NCBI GenBank assembly: GCA_029960065.1
Contig: JASCOF010000005.1
Location: 186,001 to 250,000 of the forward strand
Reading direction: 5' to 3'
DNA: 64,000 nucleotides
Source of the DNA: Flavobacteriaceae bacterium PS02336
GTDB taxonomy: Bacteria; Bacteroidota; Bacteroidia; Flavobacteriales; Flavobacteriaceae
The notes under the pieces were generated by a model that did not search any database, had not been told where the DNA came from, and worked only from the letters and a program-made list of their open reading frames with translations. Below are positions 12,301 through 19,986 of this stretch, one piece after another. The position numbers and the translations under genes were made by a program. Position 1 is the stretch's first letter. Each line of letters starts with the position of its first letter.

Positions 12301-12496
12301 GCAATCTTTTTCTGAAACTGAAAATCTCGAAGAAACTTCAATTTACGATTCCAGCGGCAAATTATTATATAATAAAAAAGGAATTGACAATAAAGAATGG
12401 CTTATTAATAATTTAAAATCCGGACCACAGGTTCTGCTCGTTAAAATAACTTTAGATAACGGAAAGACTGTGACAAGAAAAATAATCTTTAATTAA
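9302..12496 (+). CDS. Glycine-rich domain protein with T9SS type-C tail
   Basis: 1064 residues with an ATG start and signal peptide (MRLKLSLFFVFISIYSWSQT). Residues of about 25-225 form a very glycine-rich domain with GGGGGGG runs and WGAGGSGG-like blocks. This domain type is found at the start of many exported Bacteroidota proteins. Ig/PKD-like, threonine-rich modules follow (about 230-510). The shared C-terminal module begins with VWNGSVDSSWANPANW and contains YDATHWSSPV, GNPYPSAI and ASGQGFFVK. It ends in a type-C T9SS tail (NGKTVTRKIIFN). It is a paralogue of both upstream genes in its last half only. Role unknown; a surface adhesin or matrix protein is likely. Confidence 0.85.
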   Translation: MRLKLSLFFVFISIYSWSQTTNTFTTGGSFVVAAGLTQINTECWGAGGSGGGNDTGISAGGGGGGGYTKTQLTVTPNSIISYTVGIGGAGTTAVGVAGTASSFSTVTANGGGGGTSGTGLAAGVGGAGGIGGTYTGGKGANGSLVIGLLYAGGGGGSAGTASNGTAATGGAGAAAVAGGGSGGSGGVLTGPGVAGAVPGGGGGGGLVLLGNKNLGGSGGNGQIRITYTCPSYSITATTASNACVTAGTSLIQLTSTAALLPQGNYTVAYTINNPAISGSTAMTVNATGSGSFSVSGLTTVGTSIITINTLTSGTCSSTITAGNTANIVVSAASAGGTVAGGTTICSGSTSSTLTLSGQTGTVVKWQSSVSPFSTWTDIASTANITNYTSGALTQTTQFRAVVQNGPCIAANSTPTTVAVTALPTAPAVSAIQPSCQNNSGTINVTSPASGTGFTYSRDGVDFTNTTGVFTGLVPGPYNIKVRNTATGCVSPATAIPINPLVSKVWNGSVDSSWANPANWTPSGPPLASDCVDIPNVGNAPVISGTNGTFYANRLTIQNNGSLTVQGTNTITVTNEVTVLGNGLFTFENNSSLVQVSNAVNVGNIVYKRNTQPVRRYDATHWSSPVSRVPAFTLHDLTPTTLLDKYFKYTPGVGWETILNGTEEMEKGRGYSIRSPQPFDINNPQIFPGQFTGVPNNGDILGPPVVIEKYSLLGNPYPSAIYADRFIYDNQANIYGTIYIWTHNTPPQQNSSGDGMYYYSSNDYAIYNLSGSVVIGGMVGTPSPNPGNQSAPLGYIASGQGFFVKAKTNQRALFTNSMREPGNNSQFYKSNAANDIERHRVWLNLYNSQGAFKQLLIGYATGATNFIDNNFDAISLDAHPIIDFYSVIDGKKLVIQGRALPFAVSDTIQLGYRSALDGDFTIAIDHRDGNLSNQTIYLQDNETKKVHNLSAANYTFRTGIGVFQKRFVLRYTDSNDTLGNEDFASFDRNISVSVKVKTIKLQSFSETENLEETSIYDSSGKLLYNKKGIDNKEWLINNLKSGPQVLLVKITLDNGKTVTRKIIFN

Positions 12497-12498
12497 AT

Positions 12499-12542
12499 AA
12501 AAAAGGTCGCTTGAGTTTTAAATTTCTCAACCGACCTTTTTT
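12499..12542. terminator. Bidirectional terminator
   Basis: A long stem (AAAAAAGGTCG, one unpaired base, TTGAG on the left; matching right arm) with A and T tracts on both sides. It sits between convergent genes that end at 12496 and 12548, so it can serve both. Confidence 0.85.
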
Positions 12543-12547
12543 ATTGT

Positions 12548-13414
12548 TTATGCCGAACGCCTTAAATTTTCATGCGTCTTAGTAATTGCTTTTTCGTTTT
12601 TATAATCAATCCATTTTTGACCTTTTATTTTTCGCATCATAATATCAAAATGACGCATAATAAAAACGTTGTAAGCGGCTTTAGATAAATTAACAATATT
12701 TCTTGGAAAAGCACGCAGACTCATTGAGAACCCTGGAGTTAAATATTTCATATAATGCCAATATCCTTCAGGCATGTACAGCATTTCGCCGTGTTTTAGA
12801 TTGGTTATAAAACCCTCTGCATTTTTTAAGGCAGGAAACTTTTCATAATCAGGATTATCAAAATCAATGTCTTCTCTCGAAATTAGAGCATGAGGAACTT
12901 TGTACATATACTTGGATTGATCTGGAGCGAAAATCATACACTGTTTTTCTCCATGAAAATGAAAATGCAGAATATTAGAGTAATCAATATCATAATGCAT
13001 AAATACTCTCGCATTTTCTCCTCCAAAAAAAAGCATAGGCAGCTGTTTAACTAATTTCAAACCAATATCCGGCCATAAAAAATCATTTTTCAAGTTTGGC
13101 ACATCTTTCATTAAGTTGTACAGAAAAATGCGGTAATTGGTAGGTTTTGATTCTAAAAGATTAATATAGTCACTCATTTTCATTTTTAAATGAGCTTGAT
13201 TAAATCCTTCTTCATGATTTACAGGCCGATCATCATACAAAGGAACTGTAATATCACCTGCAATATTGTTAATATAGGATAATTTCCATTTCTGATAAGC
13301 TGGCCAGTCTTCGGTCAGTTCTTCAACTACAACGGGAATTTGCTTTTTTACATATTGGGAAATAAAATCTTCTTTAGAGATTTTTTTGACCCTTTCTATC
13401 TGTTTTAATTTCAT
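12548..13414 (-). CDS. Cupin-like (JmjC-type) putative Fe(II)/2-oxoglutarate oxygenase
   Basis: 288 residues, of the Cupin_8/JmjC-like type. The metal-binding set is visible as H140-Y-D142 (in VFMHYDIDYSN) and H220 (in MPEGYWHYM), the HxD...H arrangement of Fe(II)/2-oxoglutarate enzymes. No signal peptide is present, so it is cytoplasmic. The family includes amino-acid and protein hydroxylases. The substrate here cannot be told from sequence. It lies 81 bp upstream of nothing obvious on its own strand: bioB ends at 13496, just before it in the transcription direction, so the two may share a transcript. No terminator is seen between them. Confidence 0.75.
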   Translation of the reverse strand: MKLKQIERVKKISKEDFISQYVKKQIPVVVEELTEDWPAYQKWKLSYINNIAGDITVPLYDDRPVNHEEGFNQAHLKMKMSDYINLLESKPTNYRIFLYNLMKDVPNLKNDFLWPDIGLKLVKQLPMLFFGGENARVFMHYDIDYSNILHFHFHGEKQCMIFAPDQSKYMYKVPHALISREDIDFDNPDYEKFPALKNAEGFITNLKHGEMLYMPEGYWHYMKYLTPGFSMSLRAFPRNIVNLSKAAYNVFIMRHFDIMMRKIKGQKWIDYKNEKAITKTHENLRRSA

Positions 13415-13495
13415 TTTGCTAAATAAAAAAATTGCTTATAACTCTGAGCTACAAGCAATTTAAAAATATTTATTGAGAAATTTTAACTCTATTGA

Positions 13496-14608
13496 CTAAA
13501 TTTTTGATTTGATTGAAGCGTCAATGTTTCTTTCAATTGTATGTTTGGGTCTGGACCATTTCGGTTTTTCTCCTAAATCCGTAAATTGAGAATCGGCAGC
13601 CTCAACGGTTTTAGGCTGCATTATTTTTATAAAAGGTTTTTGAGCGACCATTCCCAAAGTCTCAAACATTTTCATGTCTTCGTTTACATCTGGGTTGGGA
13701 GTAGTAAGTAATTTGTCTCCTGCAAATATTGAATTTGCCCCGGCAAAAAAGCACATGGCCTGACCTTCGCGTGACATATTGGTTCTTCCTGCTGATAATC
13801 GAACCTGTGTTTCTGGCATTACAATTCTTGTCGTCGCAACCATTCGAATCATTTCCCAGATTTCTACTGGTTTTTCTTCTTCCATCGGAGTTCCTTCAAC
13901 AGCAACTAAAGCATTTATTGGAACAGATTCTGGCTGTGGGTTTAAAGTCGAAAGTGCCACAAGCATTCCTGCTCTATCTTCAACACTTTCTCCCATTCCG
14001 ATAATTCCTCCGCTGCAAACTGTGACATTTGTTTTACGGACATTTTCTATGGTTTGTAAACGATCTTCAAAACCTCGTGTCGAAATCACGTCTTTATAAT
14101 ATTCTTCAGAAGTATCTAAATTGTGGTTATACGCATACAAACCTGCCTCAGCTAAACGTTGTGCTTGATTTTCGGTCAGCATTCCTAAAGTACAGCAGAC
14201 TTCCATATCCAGTTTGTTTATAGTTCGGACCATTTCTAGAACCTGATCAAACTCCTCGCCGTCTTTTACATTTCGCCAAGCTGCGCCCATACATACGCGT
14301 GAAGATCCATTTGATTTGGCTCTTAAAGCCTGGGCTTTTACTTGGCTTACAGTCATCAAGTCGTTTCCTTCAACGCCTGTGTTGTATCTTGCAGCCTGCG
14401 GACAATAACCACAGTCTTCCGGACAACCGCCTGTTTTTATAGAAAGTAAAGTAGATACCTGAACAACATTTGGGTCGTGCTGTTCTCTATGAATTGTAGC
14501 AGCTTCATAAAGCAAATCCATCAAAGGTTTGTTATAAATGGCAATAATTTCGTCTTTTGTCCAGTTGTGTTTTTTAATGCTCATGGATAAATTGTTTTTT
14601 TGGAACAT
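13496..14608 (-). CDS. bioB: Biotin synthase
   Basis: A radical-SAM enzyme that inserts sulfur into dethiobiotin, the last step of biotin synthesis. The CxxxCxxC cluster motif is GCPEDCGYCP (C62, C66, C69). The likely ligands of the second [2Fe-2S] cluster are C106, C138, C198 and R270, with the same spacing as in E. coli BioB. The NHNLDTSEEYY motif is present. The length (370) is slightly above the family norm, mostly from a C-terminal extension. An ATG at 14582-14584 (MSIKKHNWT) is an equally good or better start that removes eight residues. No other bio gene is adjacent. Confidence 0.95.
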   Translation of the reverse strand: MFQKNNLSMSIKKHNWTKDEIIAIYNKPLMDLLYEAATIHREQHDPNVVQVSTLLSIKTGGCPEDCGYCPQAARYNTGVEGNDLMTVSQVKAQALRAKSNGSSRVCMGAAWRNVKDGEEFDQVLEMVRTINKLDMEVCCTLGMLTENQAQRLAEAGLYAYNHNLDTSEEYYKDVISTRGFEDRLQTIENVRKTNVTVCSGGIIGMGESVEDRAGMLVALSTLNPQPESVPINALVAVEGTPMEEEKPVEIWEMIRMVATTRIVMPETQVRLSAGRTNMSREGQAMCFFAGANSIFAGDKLLTTPNPDVNEDMKMFETLGMVAQKPFIKIMQPKTVEAADSQFTDLGEKPKWSRPKHTIERNIDASIKSKI

Positions 14609-14683
14609 TAAAAGTAAGTAAATTATGATAACAGATACAGGACGGTTTCAGAAATGGATATTTGTAATGTTTTTTCAAAAAAG

Positions 14684-14733
14684 AAACACTCAAAAATCAT
14701 AAAATTTCTTAATTCTATGATTTTTGAGTGTTT
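14684..14733 (-). terminator. Strong hairpin terminator
   Basis: An 18-bp perfect stem (arm AAACACTCAAAAATCATA) with a 14-nt loop. It lies after the stop of the small membrane protein gene (minus strand) and before bioB. Confidence 0.8.
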
Positions 14734-14758
14734 AAATATTTGTTTTTATTCTGATTAA

Positions 14759-15196
14759 TTAATCGGCTGCATATTTATTATTCCAGTACAGCATCATCAT
14801 TAAAGTAACAATTACCGATGAAGCTATTCCTTCAAATAATAAACAAATGCAATAAGTTGGTACAGATGGATTTCCTCCAAACATAAATGTTTCAGATAAA
14901 GTTCTTACGTAAGCATCTCCGCCTCGAGCGTAACTATAGACTAATAATCCAAAAACGCTCAATGACACTCCAACAACAGAAGTGGCCATTGCAGAAACAG
15001 CATTCGAAACAAAATTGGTTTCTCCCTCATGAAGGTTCATCTGCATTGTCCTGTTAACACCGTAAAATATAAAGAATACATTAAGTGTTCTTAAGTAAAA
15101 CAAATCTGCTAAACCCAAAACATTCATCAATAAAAAATAAATGCCAATTCCGAGAAAAATCAAAAAACCGTTGGTAATTTCTTTAGGTAATTTCAT
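14759..15196 (-). CDS. Small four-helix inner-membrane protein, unknown function
   Basis: 145 residues with four hydrophobic segments, at about 10-28, 35-48, 65-88 and 115-138. Short polar loops separate them, and the protein ends NNKYAAD. I do not recognise a family motif. It sits between ribF and bioB on the same strand, with gaps of over 100 bp on both sides and its own terminator, so it is probably a single-gene unit. No function is proposed. Confidence 0.65.
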   Translation of the reverse strand: MKLPKEITNGFLIFLGIGIYFLLMNVLGLADLFYLRTLNVFFIFYGVNRTMQMNLHEGETNFVSNAVSAMATSVVGVSLSVFGLLVYSYARGGDAYVRTLSETFMFGGNPSVPTYCICLLFEGIASSVIVTLMMMLYWNNKYAAD

Positions 15197-15312
15197 AGTG
15201 GTTATTTTTAAAGAAGTTAATAGTAAATATTTGAAAAACAGTGTTCTATCAAATTTACTAAAAAAATAACTACGATGATTTAAAAACCGTAAAAACTATA
15301 CTGCTGGTTTCT

Positions 15313-16242
15313 TTAAAGAAGGTTTATAAAAGCTAAAGCTTCGTTTTGATCTTGCTGAAGCTGTGCTTTCAAGGCATCAACAGAACCAAATTTCTGTTCT
15401 TCACGAATATAACGAAGTAGGGAAACTTTAATTTTCTGATCGTAAATGTCTTTATTAAAATCAAAAAGATGGACTTCTATTGTTTGTTTTTCACCATTTA
15501 CAGTTGGATTGAATCCAATGTTCATCATACCAAAAACAGTTTCTCCGTTAATTAAGGCTCTAACTATATAAACACCTTTTTTTGGGATTAATTTATAGTC
15601 TTCCTCAATGTCAATGTTTGCTGTTGGAAAACCGATTGTTCTTCCTAATTGTTTTCCTTTTACAACTGTTCCGTTCAAGAAATATTCATAACCTAAATAT
15701 TCGTTTGCCAAAGTCATATTGCCTTCGTTTAAAGCTTTTCTGATTTTGGTTGAACTTACCGAAACATCTTGGATTTCTTCGGCAGAAATTTGTTCGACTT
15801 CGAATCCGTATGCTGCGCCAAAAGCAATTAAGTCATCGATATTAGCTGTTCGATTACGTCCGAATCGATGGTCATGACCAATAATTATTTTATGAATTTG
15901 AAATTTATCCACTAAAATAGTATGAACAAATTCTTCTGCGGTTAATCTTGAAAAACTTTCGTCAAAAGGATGAACAATAAGGTTTTCAATTCCGGTTGCT
16001 TCAAGGAGTTTTGTTTTTTCTTGAATAGTATTTAGAAGTCTAATTTCTGATTTTTCTTGAAGAACCATTCTTGGATGCGGAAAAAAGGTAAGAACCAAAC
16101 TTTCGTATTTCCCGTTTTCAGTATTTTGTGTAATTCTTTCCAGAATTTTTTTGTGACCAATATGCACGCCGTCAAAGGTACCAAGAGTTAAGATTGTTTT
16201 CTTGGTTGACTGAAAATCGTTTATAGAATGAAAGAGCTTCAA
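15313..16242 (-). CDS. ribF: Bifunctional riboflavin kinase / FAD synthetase
   Basis: Makes FMN from riboflavin, then FAD from FMN, in the cytoplasm. The N-terminal nucleotidyltransferase shows GTFDGVHIGH (21-30), FFPHPRMV and GHDHRFGRNR (122-131), and SSTKIRKAL. The C-terminal flavokinase shows GRTIGFPTANI (200-210), GVY, NIGFNPT (241-247) and the probable catalytic Glu256 in IEVHLFDF. At 309 residues it is full length. A -7-like box (TAAATTTG, 16271-16264 on the minus strand) lies 22 bases before the ATG. Divergent from the protease gene. Confidence 0.95.
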   Translation of the reverse strand: MKLFHSINDFQSTKKTILTLGTFDGVHIGHKKILERITQNTENGKYESLVLTFFPHPRMVLQEKSEIRLLNTIQEKTKLLEATGIENLIVHPFDESFSRLTAEEFVHTILVDKFQIHKIIIGHDHRFGRNRTANIDDLIAFGAAYGFEVEQISAEEIQDVSVSSTKIRKALNEGNMTLANEYLGYEYFLNGTVVKGKQLGRTIGFPTANIDIEEDYKLIPKKGVYIVRALINGETVFGMMNIGFNPTVNGEKQTIEVHLFDFNKDIYDQKIKVSLLRYIREEQKFGSVDALKAQLQQDQNEALAFINLL

Positions 16243-16263
16243 AACAAATTATTTAAGATGCTG

Positions 16264-16271
16264 CAAATTTA
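16264..16271 (-). promoter_or_regulatory. Candidate -7 box for ribF
   Basis: TAAATTTG on the minus strand, an exact TAnnTTTG match followed by C. It predicts a leader of about 15-20 nt for ribF. Confidence 0.45.
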
Positions 16272-16433
16272 TACTATTCTGTTTTAAATTTAATACTGCC
16301 AAATTGAATTTTACCCAACATCTAATCACTTTTTGTGAAAATTAGCCAGCTCGTCGATCAAATTACATTAATTGTCTTATATATTGCACAATCTAAATTA
16401 ATTGAAGTAATTTTGATATAATAATTTTAAGGT

Positions 16434-19112
16434 ATGAAAAAACAATTACTTTATATATTTCTTATTTTCTGCGGTGTAGCAGCAAATGCCCAGAACGACG
16501 TTTTGTGGCAGAAAGTAACTTCTTCTTCGTCGCTTTCGCGAAAAGCAAATGATTCAGGATCAGGAAAAATATATTATAGACTTAATGCCGATTTGTTGAG
16601 TGCTAAATTGGCATCAACAACAAGCAAATTTGCGCCAAGTCCAGAAACAGAGATAACAATCCCAAATACAGATGGAACTTTGGAACGTTTCTTAGTTTGG
16701 GAATCCTCTAATTTTGATCCCGAATTGCAGGCAAAATACCCTGAAATTAGATCTTATCAAGGAAGAGGAATCGATGATAAAAATGCTAAAATCCATTTTA
16801 GTGTTGCACCAATCGGAATGCAGACGATGGTTTTTCGCGCAGCCAAGTCAACAGAATATATCGAACAGAATCCCGATAATAATTCAGAATATGTGGTCTT
16901 TAAATCGGCAGACAATGCAGCTTCAAAGGCGCGTTTAGAATGCAAAACTATAAATGCTATTTCTGAAAACAAATCTTCTACTACTGCAAAAACGGCTTCA
17001 AATGCCAAGCAGTTTAAAACATTTCGTTTAGCTTTATCCTGTACTGGTGAATATGCAGCTTATTTTGGAGGCACAAAAGAAGGTGCACTAGCAGGAATGA
17101 ATGCTACTTTAACCAGAGTTAATGGTGTTTTTGACAAAGATCTTTCTGTAAAAGTTGTTTTAATAGCAAATAATGATGCTGTCATTTATACGAATGCTTC
17201 TACAGATCCATATTCTATTGCTGCCGATGGAGCAAAAGAAGGGGGAACTTGGGGACAGGAAGTTCAAACTACTTTAACCACCGTTATTGGAAATGCAAAT
17301 TATGACATTGGACATTTGTTTGGCGCTTCTGGCGGAGGCGGTAATGCACATTGTATTGGCTGTGTCTGCGTAAATCCAACTTCTTCGCAGCCTTACGGAA
17401 AAGGAAGTGCATTTACTTCACCAGCAGATAGAAGACCGCAGGGTGATACTTTTGATATTGATTTTGTAGCTCACGAAATGGGGCATCAATTAGGAGGTTC
17501 TCATACTTTTTCATATGCACTGGAAGGCTTTGGAACAAGTTATGAACCAGGCAGCGGATCTACAATTATGGCATACGCAGGAGTAACAGATGATTATGAC
17601 GTTCAAGATAACTCAGATGATTATTTTTCGTATGCAAGTATTAATCAGATTCAAAATAATTTAGCAACAAAGACTTGTCCAGTTTCTACTGCAATAACGA
17701 ATAATCCGCCGACAATAGATGCAGGTGTAGATTACACAATTCCGATCAGTACACCTTTTGTCTTAAGAGGAACGGGTTCTGACCCTGAAGGCAGTACTTT
17801 AACGTATACTTGGGAACAATTCGATAATGCAATTAATACTTCGGGAGCAAATAGTATCGCTTATGCGACCAAACCAAATGGCCCGATGTTTAGATCCCTG
17901 CCTCCAACCACTTCTCCAGTTCGTTATATGCCTGCGTTAAGTTCTGTTTTGAATAATGCGTTGACAACAACTTGGGAATCGGTTTCTTCAATCGCCAAAA
18001 CAATGAATTTTACTTTGACGGCAAGAGATAACGCTCCAGAAGGAACGGCTCAAACAAATACAGATGCTATGGTCGTAACAGTTAGTGCCGCCGCTGGACC
18101 TTTTGCAGTAACATCTCAGAATAGTGGAGATGTAGCATGGAACAAAGGATCTGCACAAACAATTACTTGGGCTGTAAATAATACCAATACACTCCCAGGA
18201 TCATCAACCGTTAATATTAAATTATCTATAGATGGTGGTTTGACATTTCCAGTTACTTTGGCTTCGGGCACTGCAAATGATGGTTCAGAAACGATATTAG
18301 TTCCGTCAGATATTGAGGCATCTACTAATTGCAGACTTTTAATAGAGCCGGTTAATAATATTTATTATGCTTTAAATACTTCTTCATTTGCAATAGGATA
18401 TACGGTTTCGACAACTTGTTCTACTTATAATTTTGAAGGAGGTTATTCTACAAGTAACAGCCAGACTTTTATTAATAAAACAGTAAATGTTCCATCTTCA
18501 ACGGGAACAGTTTCAGACGTAAATGTTTCCGTAAATGTTACACATGCGAGATTTTCAGATCTTGAAATGCAGATTGTAAGTCCAAGCGGAAAAGTTGTAA
18601 GTTTATTTAATAAAAGCTGCGGTACGACAAGTGGTACTTTGGCTCTTCAGTTTGATGACAGCGGTACGAATTTAAATTGCAGCACGACAACTTCTCAGAT
18701 TGTAATTCCTGCAGGCGCTTTGACTGCTTTTAATAATGAAAATCCTCAGGGCATTTGGACTTTTGGAGTTCGCGATGCTGTTACCGGAGCATTGGGAACT
18801 ATAAATTCCGCTTCCGTAAATATCTGTAATAAAACGTATACACTCGGAACTTCTGATCTTGAAAACGTTGATTTTGCTTTATTTCCGAACCCAAATAAAG
18901 GCAATTTTACCATTCAGTTTAGCAGAGATTCTGTAAAAGAAGTAAAAGTCTATGTACACGACATTTTAGGAAAATATGTCTATAGTAATACTTTTCAAGG
19001 TACAGGATATTTTATTCAAGATATTCAATTGCCAAATGTGCCGTCTGGAGTTTACTTGGTTACCGTTACCGACGGCGAAAAAAGAATCATAAAGAAGATT
19101 TTAGTAAACTAG
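16434..19112 (+). CDS. Secreted reprolysin-like zinc metalloprotease with P-domain and T9SS type-A tail
   Basis: 892 residues. A signal peptide (KQLLYIFLIFCGVAANAQ) is followed by a propeptide-like region. The metzincin catalytic domain has the zinc motif HEMGHQLGGSH (347-357; H347, H351, H357) and a Met-turn (STIMAYAG) downstream. After an Ig-like linker comes a proprotein-convertase P-like domain (about 655-800; SDLEMQIVSPSGK, NPQGIWTFGVRD). The last 80 residues are a type-A T9SS tail (FALFPNPNKGNFTI ... GVYLVTVTDGEKRIIKKI). It is likely secreted through T9SS and active outside the cell against proteins. Similar proteases are common in Flavobacterium. Confidence 0.92.
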   Translation: MKKQLLYIFLIFCGVAANAQNDVLWQKVTSSSSLSRKANDSGSGKIYYRLNADLLSAKLASTTSKFAPSPETEITIPNTDGTLERFLVWESSNFDPELQAKYPEIRSYQGRGIDDKNAKIHFSVAPIGMQTMVFRAAKSTEYIEQNPDNNSEYVVFKSADNAASKARLECKTINAISENKSSTTAKTASNAKQFKTFRLALSCTGEYAAYFGGTKEGALAGMNATLTRVNGVFDKDLSVKVVLIANNDAVIYTNASTDPYSIAADGAKEGGTWGQEVQTTLTTVIGNANYDIGHLFGASGGGGNAHCIGCVCVNPTSSQPYGKGSAFTSPADRRPQGDTFDIDFVAHEMGHQLGGSHTFSYALEGFGTSYEPGSGSTIMAYAGVTDDYDVQDNSDDYFSYASINQIQNNLATKTCPVSTAITNNPPTIDAGVDYTIPISTPFVLRGTGSDPEGSTLTYTWEQFDNAINTSGANSIAYATKPNGPMFRSLPPTTSPVRYMPALSSVLNNALTTTWESVSSIAKTMNFTLTARDNAPEGTAQTNTDAMVVTVSAAAGPFAVTSQNSGDVAWNKGSAQTITWAVNNTNTLPGSSTVNIKLSIDGGLTFPVTLASGTANDGSETILVPSDIEASTNCRLLIEPVNNIYYALNTSSFAIGYTVSTTCSTYNFEGGYSTSNSQTFINKTVNVPSSTGTVSDVNVSVNVTHARFSDLEMQIVSPSGKVVSLFNKSCGTTSGTLALQFDDSGTNLNCSTTTSQIVIPAGALTAFNNENPQGIWTFGVRDAVTGALGTINSASVNICNKTYTLGTSDLENVDFALFPNPNKGNFTIQFSRDSVKEVKVYVHDILGKYVYSNTFQGTGYFIQDIQLPNVPSGVYLVTVTDGEKRIIKKILVN

Positions 19113-19132
19113 GGTTTTCTAAAATCAAAAAT

Positions 19133-19198
19133 AAATTCCAATACTAAAATCCCAAATTGAGCTTTCTCTTGTAATTTGGAATTTTAGTATTGGAATTT
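19133..19198. terminator. Long imperfect hairpin between convergent genes
   Basis: Arms of about 25 bp with one mismatch (left arm begins AAATTCCAATACTAAAAT) and a 14-nt loop. It lies between genes converging at 19112 and 19205. The arms contain the word TTCCAA, as does the hairpin at 25897-25946. Confidence 0.65.
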
Positions 19199-19204
19199 CA
19201 TTCA

Positions 19205-19888
19205 TTAAGAATGCGCCATCGCCATACAGATAATACTGATTTTTGCTCCAGGAATTTTCAGCAATGCTCTGGAACATGCTTCGAGCGTCGCGCCAGTAGT
19301 AAGAACATCATCAACAATTAGGAAATGTTTATTCTCATTTTCTTTTGTAACAACTGAATCAAAGATGTCTCCGATATTATCAGATCTTCCCAAAAGATTC
19401 TTTTTGGATTGTGTTTTAGAATATTTCTTTCGGTATAAAACAGTATCATTATAAGGAATTTTTAAACCTTCGGCTAGAGCTTTTCCAAAAGTGGTTACCT
19501 GATTATAACCGCGTTCCTTAAATTTTTTTGGATGTAGAGGAACTGGAATTACCATTTCAAAAGGGGTTTCTAATTTTAACTCTTTTAAATCTGCAGCATA
19601 CCAGCTTCCTAAAACGGTTCCAATTTCCTGATGACCTTTATATTTTAAATTATGAATTAATTCTTGAACCATTCCTTTTTTGTTGAAGTATAAAAATGCT
19701 GATGCAAATTGAATATCAACTTTACCGTAAAACTTTTTTACAGCTTCGTTTTTTGAATGTAAATGATATTGAGTAAGAGGCATTTCATGTCGGCATGAAG
19801 TACAAAAAACAGTTTCATTTTGAAGTAAAAGAACACGGCATCCGTCACATACTTTCGGAAAAAACAGATTTATTAAATAATTAATCAT
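19205..19888 (-). CDS. ComF-family phosphoribosyltransferase-like protein
   Basis: 227 residues, the normal size for ComF/GntX-like proteins. The N-terminal four-cysteine zinc site is C14, C17, C29 and C32 (FPKVCDGC ... CTSC). The C-terminal PRPP-binding loop is IVDDVLTTGAT (191-201). The motifs PVPLHPKKFKERGYNQ and YRKKYSKTQSKKNLLGR are typical. The family is linked to DNA uptake in some bacteria, but the reaction is unproven. Nothing nearby points to competence. A -7-like box lies 21 bases before the ATG. It is divergent from glyQS, with a 98-bp shared gap. Confidence 0.88.
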   Translation of the reverse strand: MINYLINLFFPKVCDGCRVLLLQNETVFCTSCRHEMPLTQYHLHSKNEAVKKFYGKVDIQFASAFLYFNKKGMVQELIHNLKYKGHQEIGTVLGSWYAADLKELKLETPFEMVIPVPLHPKKFKERGYNQVTTFGKALAEGLKIPYNDTVLYRKKYSKTQSKKNLLGRSDNIGDIFDSVVTKENENKHFLIVDDVLTTGATLEACSRALLKIPGAKISIICMAMAHS

Positions 19889-19908
19889 AAAAAGAAAGAT
19901 TTTATTTA

Positions 19909-19916
19909 CAAAAATA
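19909..19916 (-). promoter_or_regulatory. Candidate -7 box for the comF-like gene
   Basis: TATTTTTG on the minus strand, an exact TAnnTTTG match 21 bases from the start codon. Confidence 0.4.
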
Positions 19917-19972
19917 ACAAAATCAATACTTCAATCTTTATTATTTTTCTTTTTTTTAATGGTACTTTTTAT

Positions 19973-19980
19973 ATTTTTGC
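19973..19980 (+). promoter_or_regulatory. Candidate -7 box for glyQS, nearly leaderless
   Basis: TATTTTTG followed by C, ending only six bases before the ATG at 19987. Transcription starting a few bases after the box would leave almost no 5' leader. Confidence 0.5.
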
Positions 19981-19986
19981 ATCACT

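Noticed and set aside
13729..14223. Plus-strand ORFs inside bioB
   Set aside because: They overlap a fully conserved biotin synthase on the other strand and show no domain features.
15197..15312. A riboswitch before or after ribF
   Set aside because: No FMN-riboswitch-like conserved segments are visible, and ribF itself is read away from this gap.
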